Shown piece after piece: positions 26,985-36,927 of a stretch of 64,000 nt of DNA (its first letter is position 1; each line of letters starts with the position of its first letter). The translations under genes and the position numbers were made by a program. The notes under the pieces were generated by a model that saw only the letters and a list, made by a program, of their open reading frames with translations, ran no database searches and was not told where the DNA came from. The DNA is from Salinicola halophilus (GTDB lineage: Bacteria; Pseudomonadota; Gammaproteobacteria; Pseudomonadales; Halomonadaceae). The stretch lies in the NCBI RefSeq assembly GCF_003206155.1, contig NZ_PZJV01000002.1, positions 372,001-436,000 of the forward strand, written 5' to 3'.

Positions 26985-28703
26985 TTGTCGAAGAGCTCGT
27001 TGTCGCTGACCTATGGGCAGGCGTTCGTGGCGCCGGATCTGCATCGTCACCGCAGCTCGATGTCGGTCCAGATCCCGCCGGAAGAGCCGATGCTGTCGAA
27101 GGGCGGGTGCGCGTTGATCAGCGACTCGACCTGGCGCAATTCGATCGCCAAGCAGGCGGGGGATCTCAGCGTTCGCGGCTTTCTCGCCGACTACTATTCG
27201 ACGCCCGAGCACTGGGATATCAAGACCTCGGCAACGCGGGTGCTGCGGGCGCTCAACAGCTGGTCCCACAGCCAGAGCGGCTATATCGAGGGCGGGAGCT
27301 ACATCTGCTCGCTGTCGGCGATGATCTTCCATCAGCATCAGGCGCATCTGTTTCACATGGGCGACACGCTGGTGTTCCGGATTCGTGGCGCGGAATTCGA
27401 GCAGCTGACGCGGGATCACGTCACCGACCTCGGCGGCTACCGCTATCCCTCCCGGGCGCTGGGGATGGATGGCCATGTCGACATCGACTACTCCACCTTC
27501 CCGCTCAAGCAGGGCGATCTGTTCCTGTTCATGACCCAGGCGGTTCGCGGCACGCTCGTACCCTCGGAGTACGTGCAGCTCATCCGCGCCGACGTCAGCG
27601 ATCTCGACGCCGCCTGCGAGCGGCTCGCGGAGGCGGCCAATCAGCGTGCCAGCGAGCGCGGCTACAACGCCAACCAGTTCTGCTTCCAGCTGGTGCGTGT
27701 CGACCGCCTGCCCGAGATCGAGTCCGATCATCCGCCGCGACGCTTTCATCATCTGCCGGTGCCGCCGGAGCTCGAAGCCGGCGAACGAATCGACGGGCTC
27801 GACGTGATCGAGGTGCTCTCGCGCACGCCCCGGGCGAGAATCTATCGTGTTCGCGACGCCCGGCGCAGCGGCGACATGGTGATGAAGGCGCCCAGTCCGG
27901 AGCTCTCGCCGCGCAACGTCTATCTCGAACACTTCGCGCTTCAGCAGTGGGTCGTCGAGCGAATTCACTCGCCCTTCGTAGTCAGCGTGGTCGAATCCGC
28001 CCGTCCCCGACGGCATCTCTACTACCTGATGGAGTACGTCGAGGGCGAGACACTCACCGAATGGCTCGGCCGGCATCCGCAGGCGAGTCTCAAGCAGCGC
28101 CTCGAGCTCGCGCGCCAGCTGGTCAAGGCGGTCCAGGCGCTGCACCGCCACGACGTGCTGCACCAGATCATTCACCCCGACAACATCCTGATCGACCGTC
28201 ACGGCAATCTGCAGCTGATCGACTTCGGGGCCTGCCACAAGCGCGAGAGCGACGGCCAGAGCGAGGCGAAAGAGCTGGCGCGGCAGGTGGGGCTCAACGA
28301 GCACAGCGCGCCGGAGTACGCGCTCGATACCGACGTCGGCCGCCGCAGCGATCAATATGCGCTTGCCTCGACCGTCTACTGGATGCTCACCGGCCACCTG
28401 CCCTACACCATGCTGCCCAACCATCTGCGCAGCCACACCGATCTCGAGCGCATGACCTACCGCCGGGCGCGCTTGAGCAATCCGGCGATCAGCGAGGATC
28501 TCGACGACGCCCTGCGGCGCTCGCTGGACCCGCTGCGCGCGCTGCGCTTTCGGCGCATCTCGGAGTTCGCCTATCACCTGCGCCCGACGCCCAAGAGCGA
28601 GGTCGAGAGCGGCCGGCCGCCGTGGCGCGAACCGGCCAACGTCTGGCAGGCGATCGCGACCGTACTGCTGGCGCTGCTCGTGCTCTCCTGGTGGCTGAAG
28701 TAA
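26985..28703 (+). CDS. PP2C-like phosphatase / protein kinase fusion, predicted inactive in both domains
   Basis: A 572-residue relative of the bifunctional Ser/Thr kinase-phosphatases: PP2C-like domain about 5-245, kinase-like domain about 265-535, one C-terminal membrane helix (about 552-570). The start is the TTG at 26985 behind GGGGAGAGGGA; there is no in-frame ATG at the family start. Catalytic residues are lost. In the PP2C part the expected Asp-Gly is SDST near 46-49, the TTDGV motif reads MTQAV, and the final DDN reads NAN. In the kinase part the catalytic-loop HRD/HQD is HQI, with Ile395 replacing the base, though Lys301, Asn400 and the DFG Asp413 remain. Possibly a signalling scaffold or sensor. 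It stands alone. Confidence 0.88.
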   Translation: MSKSSLSLTYGQAFVAPDLHRHRSSMSVQIPPEEPMLSKGGCALISDSTWRNSIAKQAGDLSVRGFLADYYSTPEHWDIKTSATRVLRALNSWSHSQSGYIEGGSYICSLSAMIFHQHQAHLFHMGDTLVFRIRGAEFEQLTRDHVTDLGGYRYPSRALGMDGHVDIDYSTFPLKQGDLFLFMTQAVRGTLVPSEYVQLIRADVSDLDAACERLAEAANQRASERGYNANQFCFQLVRVDRLPEIESDHPPRRFHHLPVPPELEAGERIDGLDVIEVLSRTPRARIYRVRDARRSGDMVMKAPSPELSPRNVYLEHFALQQWVVERIHSPFVVSVVESARPRRHLYYLMEYVEGETLTEWLGRHPQASLKQRLELARQLVKAVQALHRHDVLHQIIHPDNILIDRHGNLQLIDFGACHKRESDGQSEAKELARQVGLNEHSAPEYALDTDVGRRSDQYALASTVYWMLTGHLPYTMLPNHLRSHTDLERMTYRRARLSNPAISEDLDDALRRSLDPLRALRFRRISEFAYHLRPTPKSEVESGRPPWREPANVWQAIATVLLALLVLSWWLK

Positions 28704-28803
28704 GGGCGTAAGTAAGGGCGTAAGCGAGGAGACCCCGGGAACGCGAATGCGATGAAGGCGCCAGTTGGCGCCTTCGTCGTTTGTCGCGTGGGTGATCCTG
28801 GCG

Positions 28804-30087
28804 CTACGGCATTCCCAGCCAGTTCGGCAGCCCCAGCGACAGGAAGGGAATATAGGTGACCATCAGCAAAAAGCCGAGCAGCAAGAACAGCCACGGGGTC
28901 GCGGCACGAATCGTGCGCGTCAGCGGCATGCCGGTGACCGCAGAGGCGACGAACAGATTCAGGCCGACGGGCGGGGTCACCAAGCCGATCTCCATGTTGA
29001 CCACCATGATGATGCCGAAGTGAACCGGATCGATCCCGAGCTCCATGGCCACCGGGAAGAGTATCGGCGCCAGGATCAGGATGATCGCCGAGGGCTCCAT
29101 GAAGGCGCCCGCCACCAGCAGGACGACGTTCACCACCAGCAGGAAGGTGATCGGCGAGAAGCCCTGATCGACCACCCAGGCCGTGATCGTCTGGGGGATC
29201 TGCTCGGTGGTCAGCACATGGGCGAACAGCATGGCGTTGGCGATGATGAACATCAGCACCACCGAGAGCTTGGCCGCATCCAGCAGCACGCCCGGACACT
29301 GCTTGAAGGTGATGTCGCGATAGACGAACAGCGCGACGAACCCGGCGTAGACCGCCGCCACGGCGGCGGCCTCGGTGGGCGTGAAGAACCCGCCGTAGAT
29401 ACCGCCGAGCACGATGACGATGGTCAAGAGCCCCCAGCTCGCCTTGCGCGCCGTGGCGAGAAATTCCGTCACCGACGGCTTCGGCAGCGCCGGCATGTTC
29501 TTCACCCGAGCGACGATGTAGATCGCCACCATCAGTATCAGACCCAGCAGCAGGCCGGGCACGACCCCGGCGACGAAGATCTTGCCTACCGAGCTTTCGG
29601 TGACCGTGGCGTAGACCACCATCACGATCGACGGCGGAATCAGGATGCCCAGCGTCCCCGCGTTACACACGATGCCGGTGCCGAAATCCTTGGAGTAGCC
29701 CGAGCGTGCCATGCCCGCGATCACCACCGACCCGACCGCAGCCACCGTCGCCGGCGATGAGCCGGAGAGTGCCGCGAACATCACGCAGGCGAGCACCGAG
29801 GCGATCGCCAGGCCACCACGGATATGGCCGACGCAGGCGTTGGCGAAGTTGATCAGCCGTCGCGCCACGCCGCCGCTGGTCATGAAGGCGCCGGCCAGAA
29901 TGAAAAACGGGATCGCCAGCAGCGTGTAGTGCTCCGAGGTCTCGAACAGCTTGATGGCCAGCGAGCTCAGCGAGTCCTGGCTGAACAGCAGAATCGTCAG
30001 CGAGCTTGCGATGCCAAGCGAGAAGGCGATCGGCACGTTGAGAAAGAGCAGACCGAACAGCACGATGAAGAGAAAGGCGATGGTCAT
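28804..30087 (-). CDS. TRAP transporter large permease (DctM), itaconate-type
   Basis: Ion-coupled membrane channel subunit of a tripartite carboxylate importer. 427 residues with about 12 helices and DctM hallmarks such as PFFILAGAFMTSGGVARRL and GSSPATVAAVGSVVIAGM. Start MTIAFLF at 30087 overlaps the dctQ stop by four bases. The frame continues far upstream but only as an out-of-frame reading of dctQ. Linked to the CoA genes upstream, it corresponds in position to PA0886 of the P. aeruginosa itaconate operon. Confidence 0.93.
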   Translation of the reverse strand: MTIAFLFIVLFGLLFLNVPIAFSLGIASSLTILLFSQDSLSSLAIKLFETSEHYTLLAIPFFILAGAFMTSGGVARRLINFANACVGHIRGGLAIASVLACVMFAALSGSSPATVAAVGSVVIAGMARSGYSKDFGTGIVCNAGTLGILIPPSIVMVVYATVTESSVGKIFVAGVVPGLLLGLILMVAIYIVARVKNMPALPKPSVTEFLATARKASWGLLTIVIVLGGIYGGFFTPTEAAAVAAVYAGFVALFVYRDITFKQCPGVLLDAAKLSVVLMFIIANAMLFAHVLTTEQIPQTITAWVVDQGFSPITFLLVVNVVLLVAGAFMEPSAIILILAPILFPVAMELGIDPVHFGIIMVVNMEIGLVTPPVGLNLFVASAVTGMPLTRTIRAATPWLFLLLGFLLMVTYIPFLSLGLPNWLGMP

Positions 30088-30725
30088 GACGATTTCCCTT
30101 CGAGGCTCGCCTCGTCCTGGAGTTTGAGTGCCTCGGTCGATTCGTTGGTGAGCTCCATGGTGATCTGCTTGCCGCGCAGCATGCGGATCAGCACCTCGAT
30201 CAGCCGAACCAATACCAGCAGGAAACCGACCGGCACCACGACGGTGATGTGCCACTGCAGCACCCCGTAGCGGTCGAGATCCTCGGCCCCGATACCGGCG
30301 CGCATCAGCGCCTGCACCCAGGTGGCGCTGGCGACCATGAAAAGCGCCGTATAGGCGATGCAGATCAGACACGTCACGATGCCGACCCCGCGTCTGAGCG
30401 TGACCGGCAGCAGCCGAATCAGCAGGTCGACGCCGATATTGGCCCCGATTCGCACGATGTAGGCGATACCCAGAAAGATCAGCCAGGCGAAGCACGCCTT
30501 GGTCAAGGCCACGCTCCAGGTCATCCGCTGGGCGAGGTCGATGATGAAGTCGCCGATCGCCAGGAGTGGCGTCTCTGCGAAGGGGAGCGCGTCGGCGGCA
30601 TCGTAGAAGACGGTATAGAGGTTGTTGACCATCACATAGGAGAAGGTCACCAGAGTCATGAGGGCGAGGAGGAAGGCCACCAGGCCCTCCTCCAGATGCG
30701 CCCAGGCACGCAGGAAACGTGACAT
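30084..30725 (-). CDS. TRAP transporter small permease (DctQ)
   Basis: Small membrane subunit that pairs with DctM. 213 residues from MSRFLRAW, four hydrophobic helices, and the conserved region VALTKACFAWLIFLGIAYIVR with RIGANIGVDLL. A start 17 residues earlier is possible but Pro-rich and unlike the family. The gene begins 10 bp after the dctP stop and overlaps dctM, so all three are translated from one message. Confidence 0.92.
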   Translation of the reverse strand: MSRFLRAWAHLEEGLVAFLLALMTLVTFSYVMVNNLYTVFYDAADALPFAETPLLAIGDFIIDLAQRMTWSVALTKACFAWLIFLGIAYIVRIGANIGVDLLIRLLPVTLRRGVGIVTCLICIAYTALFMVASATWVQALMRAGIGAEDLDRYGVLQWHITVVVPVGFLLVLVRLIEVLIRMLRGKQITMELTNESTEALKLQDEASLEGKSS

Positions 30726-30735
30726 GGCCGGCTCG

Positions 30736-31764
<1,029 letters not shown>

Positions 31765-31782
31765 TTATTGTTCATTAAGCGG

Positions 31783-31807
31783 AAAAAGCCGCCGGCATGA
31801 GCGGCTT
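31783..31807 (-). terminator. Terminator-like hairpin in the dctP leader
   Basis: On the minus strand: AAGCCGC (31801-31807), eight-base loop, GCGGCTT (31786-31792), and T residues to 31783. It lies 33 nt before the dctP ATG, too close for a normal promoter in between. It could end the upstream CoA operon or act as an attenuator. Confidence 0.6.
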
Positions 31808-32205
31808 CGACTCGCGGAGTATGGGCGGAGGCGTTTTGTAACGACCATTCAACCTTAGTGGCGGTTTGCCCGGTTTTACGGGGTAAATGCGGTTTTTTTA
31901 GTTACAAAAAGAGGGCGCCCGCCGCCGCACCGAAGCAGGGCGACTTTCGCTCGAAGGTGCGGCACGCAAGGCGTCTGACGGAAACCGGCATCGAGCGGCG
32001 TCGGCGTCGATGTTCGTGTTTCTGGACGATATTGTTCGGGATGATCGTCGCGGAAATTTCTGTGACTAATCTCGAAAATTACCGCGATTTCGCGCTCGCG
32101 ATCTCAACCGATTTACGCAGCCGGATTATCGGAGGAATGCGATTTTTATGGCGGCACCGTGACTTCTTGCGTCACGACCTCCCGGGACGAATGGCTATCG
32201 CCACG
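31808..32205. other. Intergenic region between the CitE-like gene and dctP
   Basis: About 400 bp without a gene. It should hold any separate dctPQM promoter, but no good sigma-70 or sigma-54 pair is visible. An inverted repeat CGTGAC-N7-GTCACG lies at 32158-32176, close to the citE-like stop, and may be a protein-binding site. The stretch 31890-31910 is unusually rich in T on the plus strand. Confidence 0.45.
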
Positions 32206-33036
32206 TTACGCGGCGCCGGCACGCGCGATCAGCCGCCGGGCTCGCTCGATCACCGGTGCATCGATCATTTGTCCATCCACCTGAGCGGCATCCGCGCTTC
32301 GCTCGGCGGCGTCGAGTACGCGTTTCGCCCAGTCGCGCTGGGCCTCGCTCGGGGTGAGACCGCGATGCACGGCGTCGACCTGATGCGGATGGATACAGAG
32401 CATACCGGCGTAACCCATCTCGACGGCGCGGCGGGCGACGCGCTCGACTCGCGCCAGATCGCGGAAATCCGGCAGTACGGTCTCCAGCGGCGGGGCGAGC
32501 CCGGCCAGGCGCGAGTGCAGCACGAGCTGATAGCGGGCCTGGTCCAGCAGCCACTCGCCACCCTCACTACCGGGCTCGCTGCCGAGATCCAGGCTCAGAT
32601 CCAGCGCCCCGAAGCTCAGTCGCTCGACGCCCGCGACCCGGCTCAGGCCCGCCAGCGCGGCTAGCCCCGCGGCGCTCTCGATCAGCGGCAGCAGCGGCAG
32701 GCCGAAGGCCGCGAGCCGTTCGAGCGACGCCTCGGTCTCGGCCTTGGGTACGACGATGCCGGCAAGCCCCGGGTGTGTGCGGCAGAACGCCAGATCGGTC
32801 TCGAACGCGAGGCTGTCCGGCGCGTTGACACGCAGCCAGATACCGTCGAATTCGCCGGCATCGAGCCGTTCGCCGAGGGCCTCGCGGGCGGCGTCCTTCG
32901 CTTCGGGGGCGACGGCGTCCTCCAGGTCGACGATGACCCGGTCGGCGCCGGCGGCGAACGCTTTGGGGATGCGCTCGGCCCGGTTGGCGGGCACGAATAG
33001 CGCCGAGCGACAGATCGGGGGCTGGGCGTTGAGCAT
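32206..33036 (-). CDS. ccl: CitE-type lyase, probable (S)-citramalyl-CoA lyase
   Basis: HpcH/HpaI-CitE family, 276 residues. Predicted to split citramalyl-CoA into pyruvate and acetyl-CoA, the last step of itaconate use. Visible family blocks are RSALFVPANRAERIPKA, VIVDLEDAVAPEAKD (metal-binding Glu-Asp), LRVNAPDS, IVVPKAETEASL and MLCIHPHQVDAV. It lies directly after the CoA-transferase gene, as PA0883 follows PA0882. Malyl-CoA or citryl-CoA lyase activity is an alternative. Confidence 0.85.
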   Translation of the reverse strand: MLNAQPPICRSALFVPANRAERIPKAFAAGADRVIVDLEDAVAPEAKDAAREALGERLDAGEFDGIWLRVNAPDSLAFETDLAFCRTHPGLAGIVVPKAETEASLERLAAFGLPLLPLIESAAGLAALAGLSRVAGVERLSFGALDLSLDLGSEPGSEGGEWLLDQARYQLVLHSRLAGLAPPLETVLPDFRDLARVERVARRAVEMGYAGMLCIHPHQVDAVHRGLTPSEAQRDWAKRVLDAAERSADAAQVDGQMIDAPVIERARRLIARAGAA

Positions 33037-33080
33037 GAGGCGTTCTCCATTCGACGACAGTGGCGGACCGACCCGCCGCG

Positions 33081-34280
33081 TCAGATCGTACCGTTTTCGC
33101 GCAGGTGTGCCACGGTGGCGGCGTCATAGCCCAGCGCCTCGAGGATCGCCTCGCTGTGCTCGCCGAGGGCGGGCACGGCATCCATGCGCGGGGCGTAGGC
33201 GCTGCTGCGGCCCGGCGGCACCAGCGCCGGCACGCGCCCGCTAGGGGTGTCGACCTCGCGCCAGCCGTCGCGAGCGGCGAGCTGCGCATGATGCCAGACG
33301 CCGGTCATGTCGTTGACGTGGGCATTGGCGATCTGGGCGGCATCGAGCCTGGCAATGACGCCGTCGGCGGTGAGCTCGCCGAAGACACCGAGGATGATTT
33401 CCCGCAGCGCGTCGCGGTTGGCCGAGCGCTTGAAGTTGGCGTCGAAGCGGTCGTCGGTGGCGAGCCGCGGCATCTCGAGCACCCCCTCGCAGAAGAGCGC
33501 CCACTCCCGCTCGTTCTGCAGACCCAGCATGACGGTGCCGCCATCGCCGGTGGCGAAGGGGCCGTAGGGATAGATGGTCGAGTGCGAGGCGCCGGCGCGG
33601 GGCGGTGGCGGGGCGCCGTCGAAGGCGTAGTACATCGGATAGCCCATCCACTCGACGAGACTTTCCAGCATCGAGACGTCGATACCGGAACCTTCACCGG
33701 TGCGTCCGCGCAGCAGCAGCGCTGAGAGAATGTTGGAGTAGGCGTACATGCCCGCGGCGATGTCCGCCACCGAGCAGCCGGCCTTGGCCATCGCTTCCGG
33801 TTCCGGGCCGCCGGTCACCGAGAGAAAGCCCGCCTCGCTCTGGATCAGCAGGTCGTAGGCTTTCTTGGTCGCATACGGGCCGCCTTCGCCGTAGCCGGAG
33901 ATATCGCAGACGATCAGCCTGGGGTAGCGCGCATGCAGGCTGTCGAAGTCGAGCCCCATGCGCGCCGCCGCGCCGGGGGCGAGGTTCTGCACCAGCACGT
34001 CGGCCTCGCCGAGCAGGGTGTCGAGCACGGGGCGAGCATCGGCATGCTTGAGATCCAGCGTCAGACTCTCCTTCGACCGGTTGGTCCAGACGAAATGCGA
34101 GGCGAGGCCGTTGACCCGCTCGTCGTAGCCGCGAGCGAAATCGCCGACGCCGGGACGTTCGATCTTGATCACTCGCGCGCCCTGATCGGCGAGCTGGCGG
34201 GTGCAGAAGGGCGCCGCGATGGCGTGCTCGAGGCTGACCACGGTGATGCCGTCGAGCGGGCGGGGGGCTTGGCCGGTCAT
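33081..34280 (-). CDS. ict: CaiB/BaiF family CoA-transferase, probable itaconate CoA-transferase
   Basis: Class III CoA-transferase of 399 residues from MTGQAPRPLDG; predicted to move CoA from succinyl-CoA to itaconate. The nucleophilic Asp is Asp143 in KKAYDLLIQSEAG, and the family N-terminus GITVVSLEHAIAAPFCTRQLAD is complete (start motif VVSLEHAIAAPFCTR). The frame opens 28 residues earlier without family sequence. Flanked by the CitE-type lyase and the MmgE/PrpD gene in the order of the P. aeruginosa itaconate operon. Confidence 0.87.
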   Translation of the reverse strand: MTGQAPRPLDGITVVSLEHAIAAPFCTRQLADQGARVIKIERPGVGDFARGYDERVNGLASHFVWTNRSKESLTLDLKHADARPVLDTLLGEADVLVQNLAPGAAARMGLDFDSLHARYPRLIVCDISGYGEGGPYATKKAYDLLIQSEAGFLSVTGGPEPEAMAKAGCSVADIAAGMYAYSNILSALLLRGRTGEGSGIDVSMLESLVEWMGYPMYYAFDGAPPPPRAGASHSTIYPYGPFATGDGGTVMLGLQNEREWALFCEGVLEMPRLATDDRFDANFKRSANRDALREIILGVFGELTADGVIARLDAAQIANAHVNDMTGVWHHAQLAARDGWREVDTPSGRVPALVPPGRSSAYAPRMDAVPALGEHSEAILEALGYDAATVAHLRENGTI

Positions 34281-34373
34281 GAAGACTCCTGTCGAAGCCG
34301 GCGGCGTTACGCCCTCAAGCTGAGCGACGCCGCCGGAAGATGGGGTAACGCCGAAGCGTTGCAAGCCGAATCG

Positions 34374-35732
34374 TTAAAGCAGCGTCTCGAATCGCTCGAG
34401 CCCGGCGAGCGCCCAGGCGTGAGCGATCAGTCGCGTGGCCTCGTCGGCATCGGCAGCGCCGGAAAAGGCGAGCAGGCGACGAAACTTCGCCTCGAGTTCG
34501 TCGCGTTCCAGCGTATTGCCGGGGTCGCCCTTGGGCTCGTCGATGGCCGCGCTCAACGTGCGCCCGTCGCGGGTGGTCACCTCGACCCGACCCAGCCAGC
34601 GGCGGGGATAGGCCGCGTCGATCTCGTCGTCGAGGGTCATCGAGACGCGCTCGCGAAATGCCGCCACCCGCGGGTCCTGCAGGGCCGAGTCGCGAAACCG
34701 CTCGAGACTCGCCTCCCCATATACCGCGATCAGTCCGAGTACCGTGCCCATCGAGAACTTCGCCTGATGGATCGTGCGAGGGACCGTCACCGGTCCCAGC
34801 ACGTCGATCGCCGCCTGATGCACGTGGGCGGTGAGCGCGTGGATGTCGTCATGGCGAAGCGATTCGCGGGCCATCAGCGTCTGCAGCGCATCCGCCGCCG
34901 GGTGCGTATGCCGGCACGAGGCGTGGAACTTGAACGAGGTCTCGGTCAGCGCCCAGCGGCTGCCGAGCCCGGCGATCAGCCGCTCGGGGTCGGCATCGCG
35001 AGACATGCCGGCGCCCAGCCCCTGCGGCCCTTCGAGCAGATGGCGCGCTCCGGTGAGTCCGGCCCGGGTGAGATAGGCCGCGAGCACGCCGTCGGCGGCC
35101 GCCTTGGCGGTGTGCAATTGTTTGGAATCGGCGGCGTCGCGCAGGAACTCCCACAGCCCTGCTGCCTGGGTGCCGGCGCTACCCAGCAGGTTGACGAAGC
35201 CGTCGGTATCGAGCTTCAACAGCTTGCCGGTCGCGACGGCGGCGGCGATCGTCCCGGCGGTGCCGGTGGTGTGGAAGAGGCGATAGTGCGAGCGGCCGAG
35301 GAATTCGCCGACGCGAATCCCGGCCTCGTAGCCCGCCACCGCGGCGGTGATGAAGTCGGCGCCGCTCGCGCCGAGCGCCTGCGCCGTCGCCAGTGCCGCC
35401 GGAAAGACCACCGTGCCGGGTTGCAGCACCGAGGCGTTGTGGAGATCGTCCTGTTCGACCACGTGGGAGGCCGCGGCGTTGACCATCGCCGCGAACGGCG
35501 GCGAGGTCATGCGGCGATCGGTGAGCTGCTGGCTGGGGCCATCGCTCGGCCCCATCAGCCGGCTGTAGTCCTCGAACAGCGGTATCGGCGCGTGGCCTTT
35601 GCCTGCCAGCGCCGAGCCCAGCCAGTCGAGATAGAGTGCCTGGCAGCGCGCGACCCCATCCGAAGGAAGCTGCTCGAAGCGTAGCGACGCCAGGAACTCG
35701 GCGAGACGATGGGTGTAGTCGATGGCAGGCAT
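34374..35732 (-). CDS. MmgE/PrpD family protein
   Basis: 452 residues from MPAIDYTHRLAEFL, with GGAG upstream; a GTG five codons earlier (35747) is the alternative. The family includes 2-methylcitrate dehydratase and cis-aconitate decarboxylase, the itaconate-forming enzyme. Blocks seen are LDWLGSALAGKGH, FKFHASCRHTHPAADALQ and KFSMGTVLGLIAVYGE. A member sits at the same place in the P. aeruginosa itaconate operon (PA0881), where its reaction is not established. Possible roles are isomer handling or making itaconate itself. Confidence 0.85.
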   Translation of the reverse strand: MPAIDYTHRLAEFLASLRFEQLPSDGVARCQALYLDWLGSALAGKGHAPIPLFEDYSRLMGPSDGPSQQLTDRRMTSPPFAAMVNAAASHVVEQDDLHNASVLQPGTVVFPAALATAQALGASGADFITAAVAGYEAGIRVGEFLGRSHYRLFHTTGTAGTIAAAVATGKLLKLDTDGFVNLLGSAGTQAAGLWEFLRDAADSKQLHTAKAAADGVLAAYLTRAGLTGARHLLEGPQGLGAGMSRDADPERLIAGLGSRWALTETSFKFHASCRHTHPAADALQTLMARESLRHDDIHALTAHVHQAAIDVLGPVTVPRTIHQAKFSMGTVLGLIAVYGEASLERFRDSALQDPRVAAFRERVSMTLDDEIDAAYPRRWLGRVEVTTRDGRTLSAAIDEPKGDPGNTLERDELEAKFRRLLAFSGAADADEATRLIAHAWALAGLERFETLL

Positions 35733-35757
35733 CTCGGCTCCGGTCACGGTTGATCGA

Positions 35758-36927
35758 TCAGAACGAACGCGGCAGATCGAGCAGATGCTCGGCCACGTAG
35801 GAGAGAATCAGGTTGGTGGAGATCGGGGCGACCTGATAGAGCCGCGTCTCGCGGAACTTGCGCTCGACGTCGTACTCGGTGGCGAAGCCGAAGCCGCCGT
35901 GAGTCTGCAGGCAGACGTTGGCGGCCTCCCAAGAGGCCTTCGCCGCCAGATACTTCGCCATGTTGGCGCTGGCGCCGGCGGGCTGGCCCGCATCGAACGC
36001 CTGGCACGCCTGCCAGCGCATCAGATCGGCGGCTTCCACCTCGATGTGCGCCTCGGCGATGGGGAACTGCACGCCCTGGTTCTGCCCGATGGGCCGGCCG
36101 AAGACCACGCGCTCGCCGGCGTAGTGGCGCGCCTTGTCGATGAACCAGCGGCCGTCGCCGATGCACTCGGCGGCGATCAGCGTACGCTCGGCGTTGAGCC
36201 CGTCGAGAATGTAGCGAAACCCCTTGCCCTCCTCGCCGATCAGGCTCTCTTCGGGGAGTTCGAGCTCGTCGAAGAAGAGCTCGTTGGTTTCGTGGCCGAC
36301 CATGTTGGAGATCGGCTGCACGCTCATGCCGTTGTCGATCGCCTGGTGCAGATCGACCAGGAAGATCGACATCCCCTCGGACTTGCGGGCGACCTCGGCC
36401 AGTGGCGTGGTGCGCGCCAGAAGAATCATCAGATCCGAGTGCTGCACCCGGGAGATCCAGACCTTCTGGCCGTTGATCACGTACTTGTCGCCGCGCTTGA
36501 TCGCGGTGGTCTTGATCTGGGTGGTATCGGTGCCGGCGGTGGGCTCGGTCACTGCCATCGACTGCAGGCGAAGCTCGCCGCTGGCGAGTCGGGGCAGTAT
36601 CTCCGCCTTCTGCGTTTCGCTGCCGTGCTTGAGCAGGGTGGCCATGTTGTACATCTGGCCGTGCACGAAGCCGGCGTTGCCGCCGCAGCGATTGACCTCC
36701 TCGAGGATCACCGAGGCCTCGGCAAGGCCCAGCCCCGAGCCGCCGAACGCTTCGGGAATCATCGCCGCCAGCCAGCCGGCCTCGGTCAGCTCGGTAACGA
36801 AGGCGTCGGGAAAGCCCTGCTGCTCGTCGATACCGCGCCAGTACTCGGCGCTGTAGTTCTGGCAGACGCTGCGAACGCCGTCACGGATGGCGTCCAGAGA
36901 CTCTTGATCCAGTGGGGCGACGCTCAT
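35758..36927 (-). CDS. Acyl-CoA dehydrogenase family protein of the itaconate cluster
   Basis: Flavoenzyme of 389 residues, standard length. Flavin-binding block AVTEPTAGTDTTQIK is followed by GQKVWISRVQ, and the C-terminal part has KYLAAKASWEAANVCLQTHGGFGFATEYDVERKFRE (read as QTHGGFGFATEYDVER). The likely substrate is a branched dicarboxylyl-CoA such as methylsuccinyl-CoA, which would join the pathway as mesaconyl-CoA; this is inference. Start MSVAPLDQ overlaps the hydratase stop by four bases, so the two are coupled. Counterpart of PA0879. Confidence 0.88.
   Translation of the reverse strand: MSVAPLDQESLDAIRDGVRSVCQNYSAEYWRGIDEQQGFPDAFVTELTEAGWLAAMIPEAFGGSGLGLAEASVILEEVNRCGGNAGFVHGQMYNMATLLKHGSETQKAEILPRLASGELRLQSMAVTEPTAGTDTTQIKTTAIKRGDKYVINGQKVWISRVQHSDLMILLARTTPLAEVARKSEGMSIFLVDLHQAIDNGMSVQPISNMVGHETNELFFDELELPEESLIGEEGKGFRYILDGLNAERTLIAAECIGDGRWFIDKARHYAGERVVFGRPIGQNQGVQFPIAEAHIEVEAADLMRWQACQAFDAGQPAGASANMAKYLAAKASWEAANVCLQTHGGFGFATEYDVERKFRETRLYQVAPISTNLILSYVAEHLLDLPRSF

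Noticed and set aside
26961-28577. 538-codon minus-strand frame opposite the kinase-phosphatase gene
   Set aside because: Antisense shadow; the plus-strand protein aligns with a known family over its full length.
32145-32176. Possible sigma-54 promoter (GGCAC followed by TTGC)
   Set aside because: The spacing between GG and GC is 14, not 10, so it does not fit the -24/-12 rule; only the CGTGAC/GTCACG inverted repeat is kept.
33933-35684. 583-codon plus-strand frame opposite the CoA-transferase and MmgE/PrpD genes
   Set aside because: Antisense shadow; composition is Arg/Gly/Glu rich without domains.
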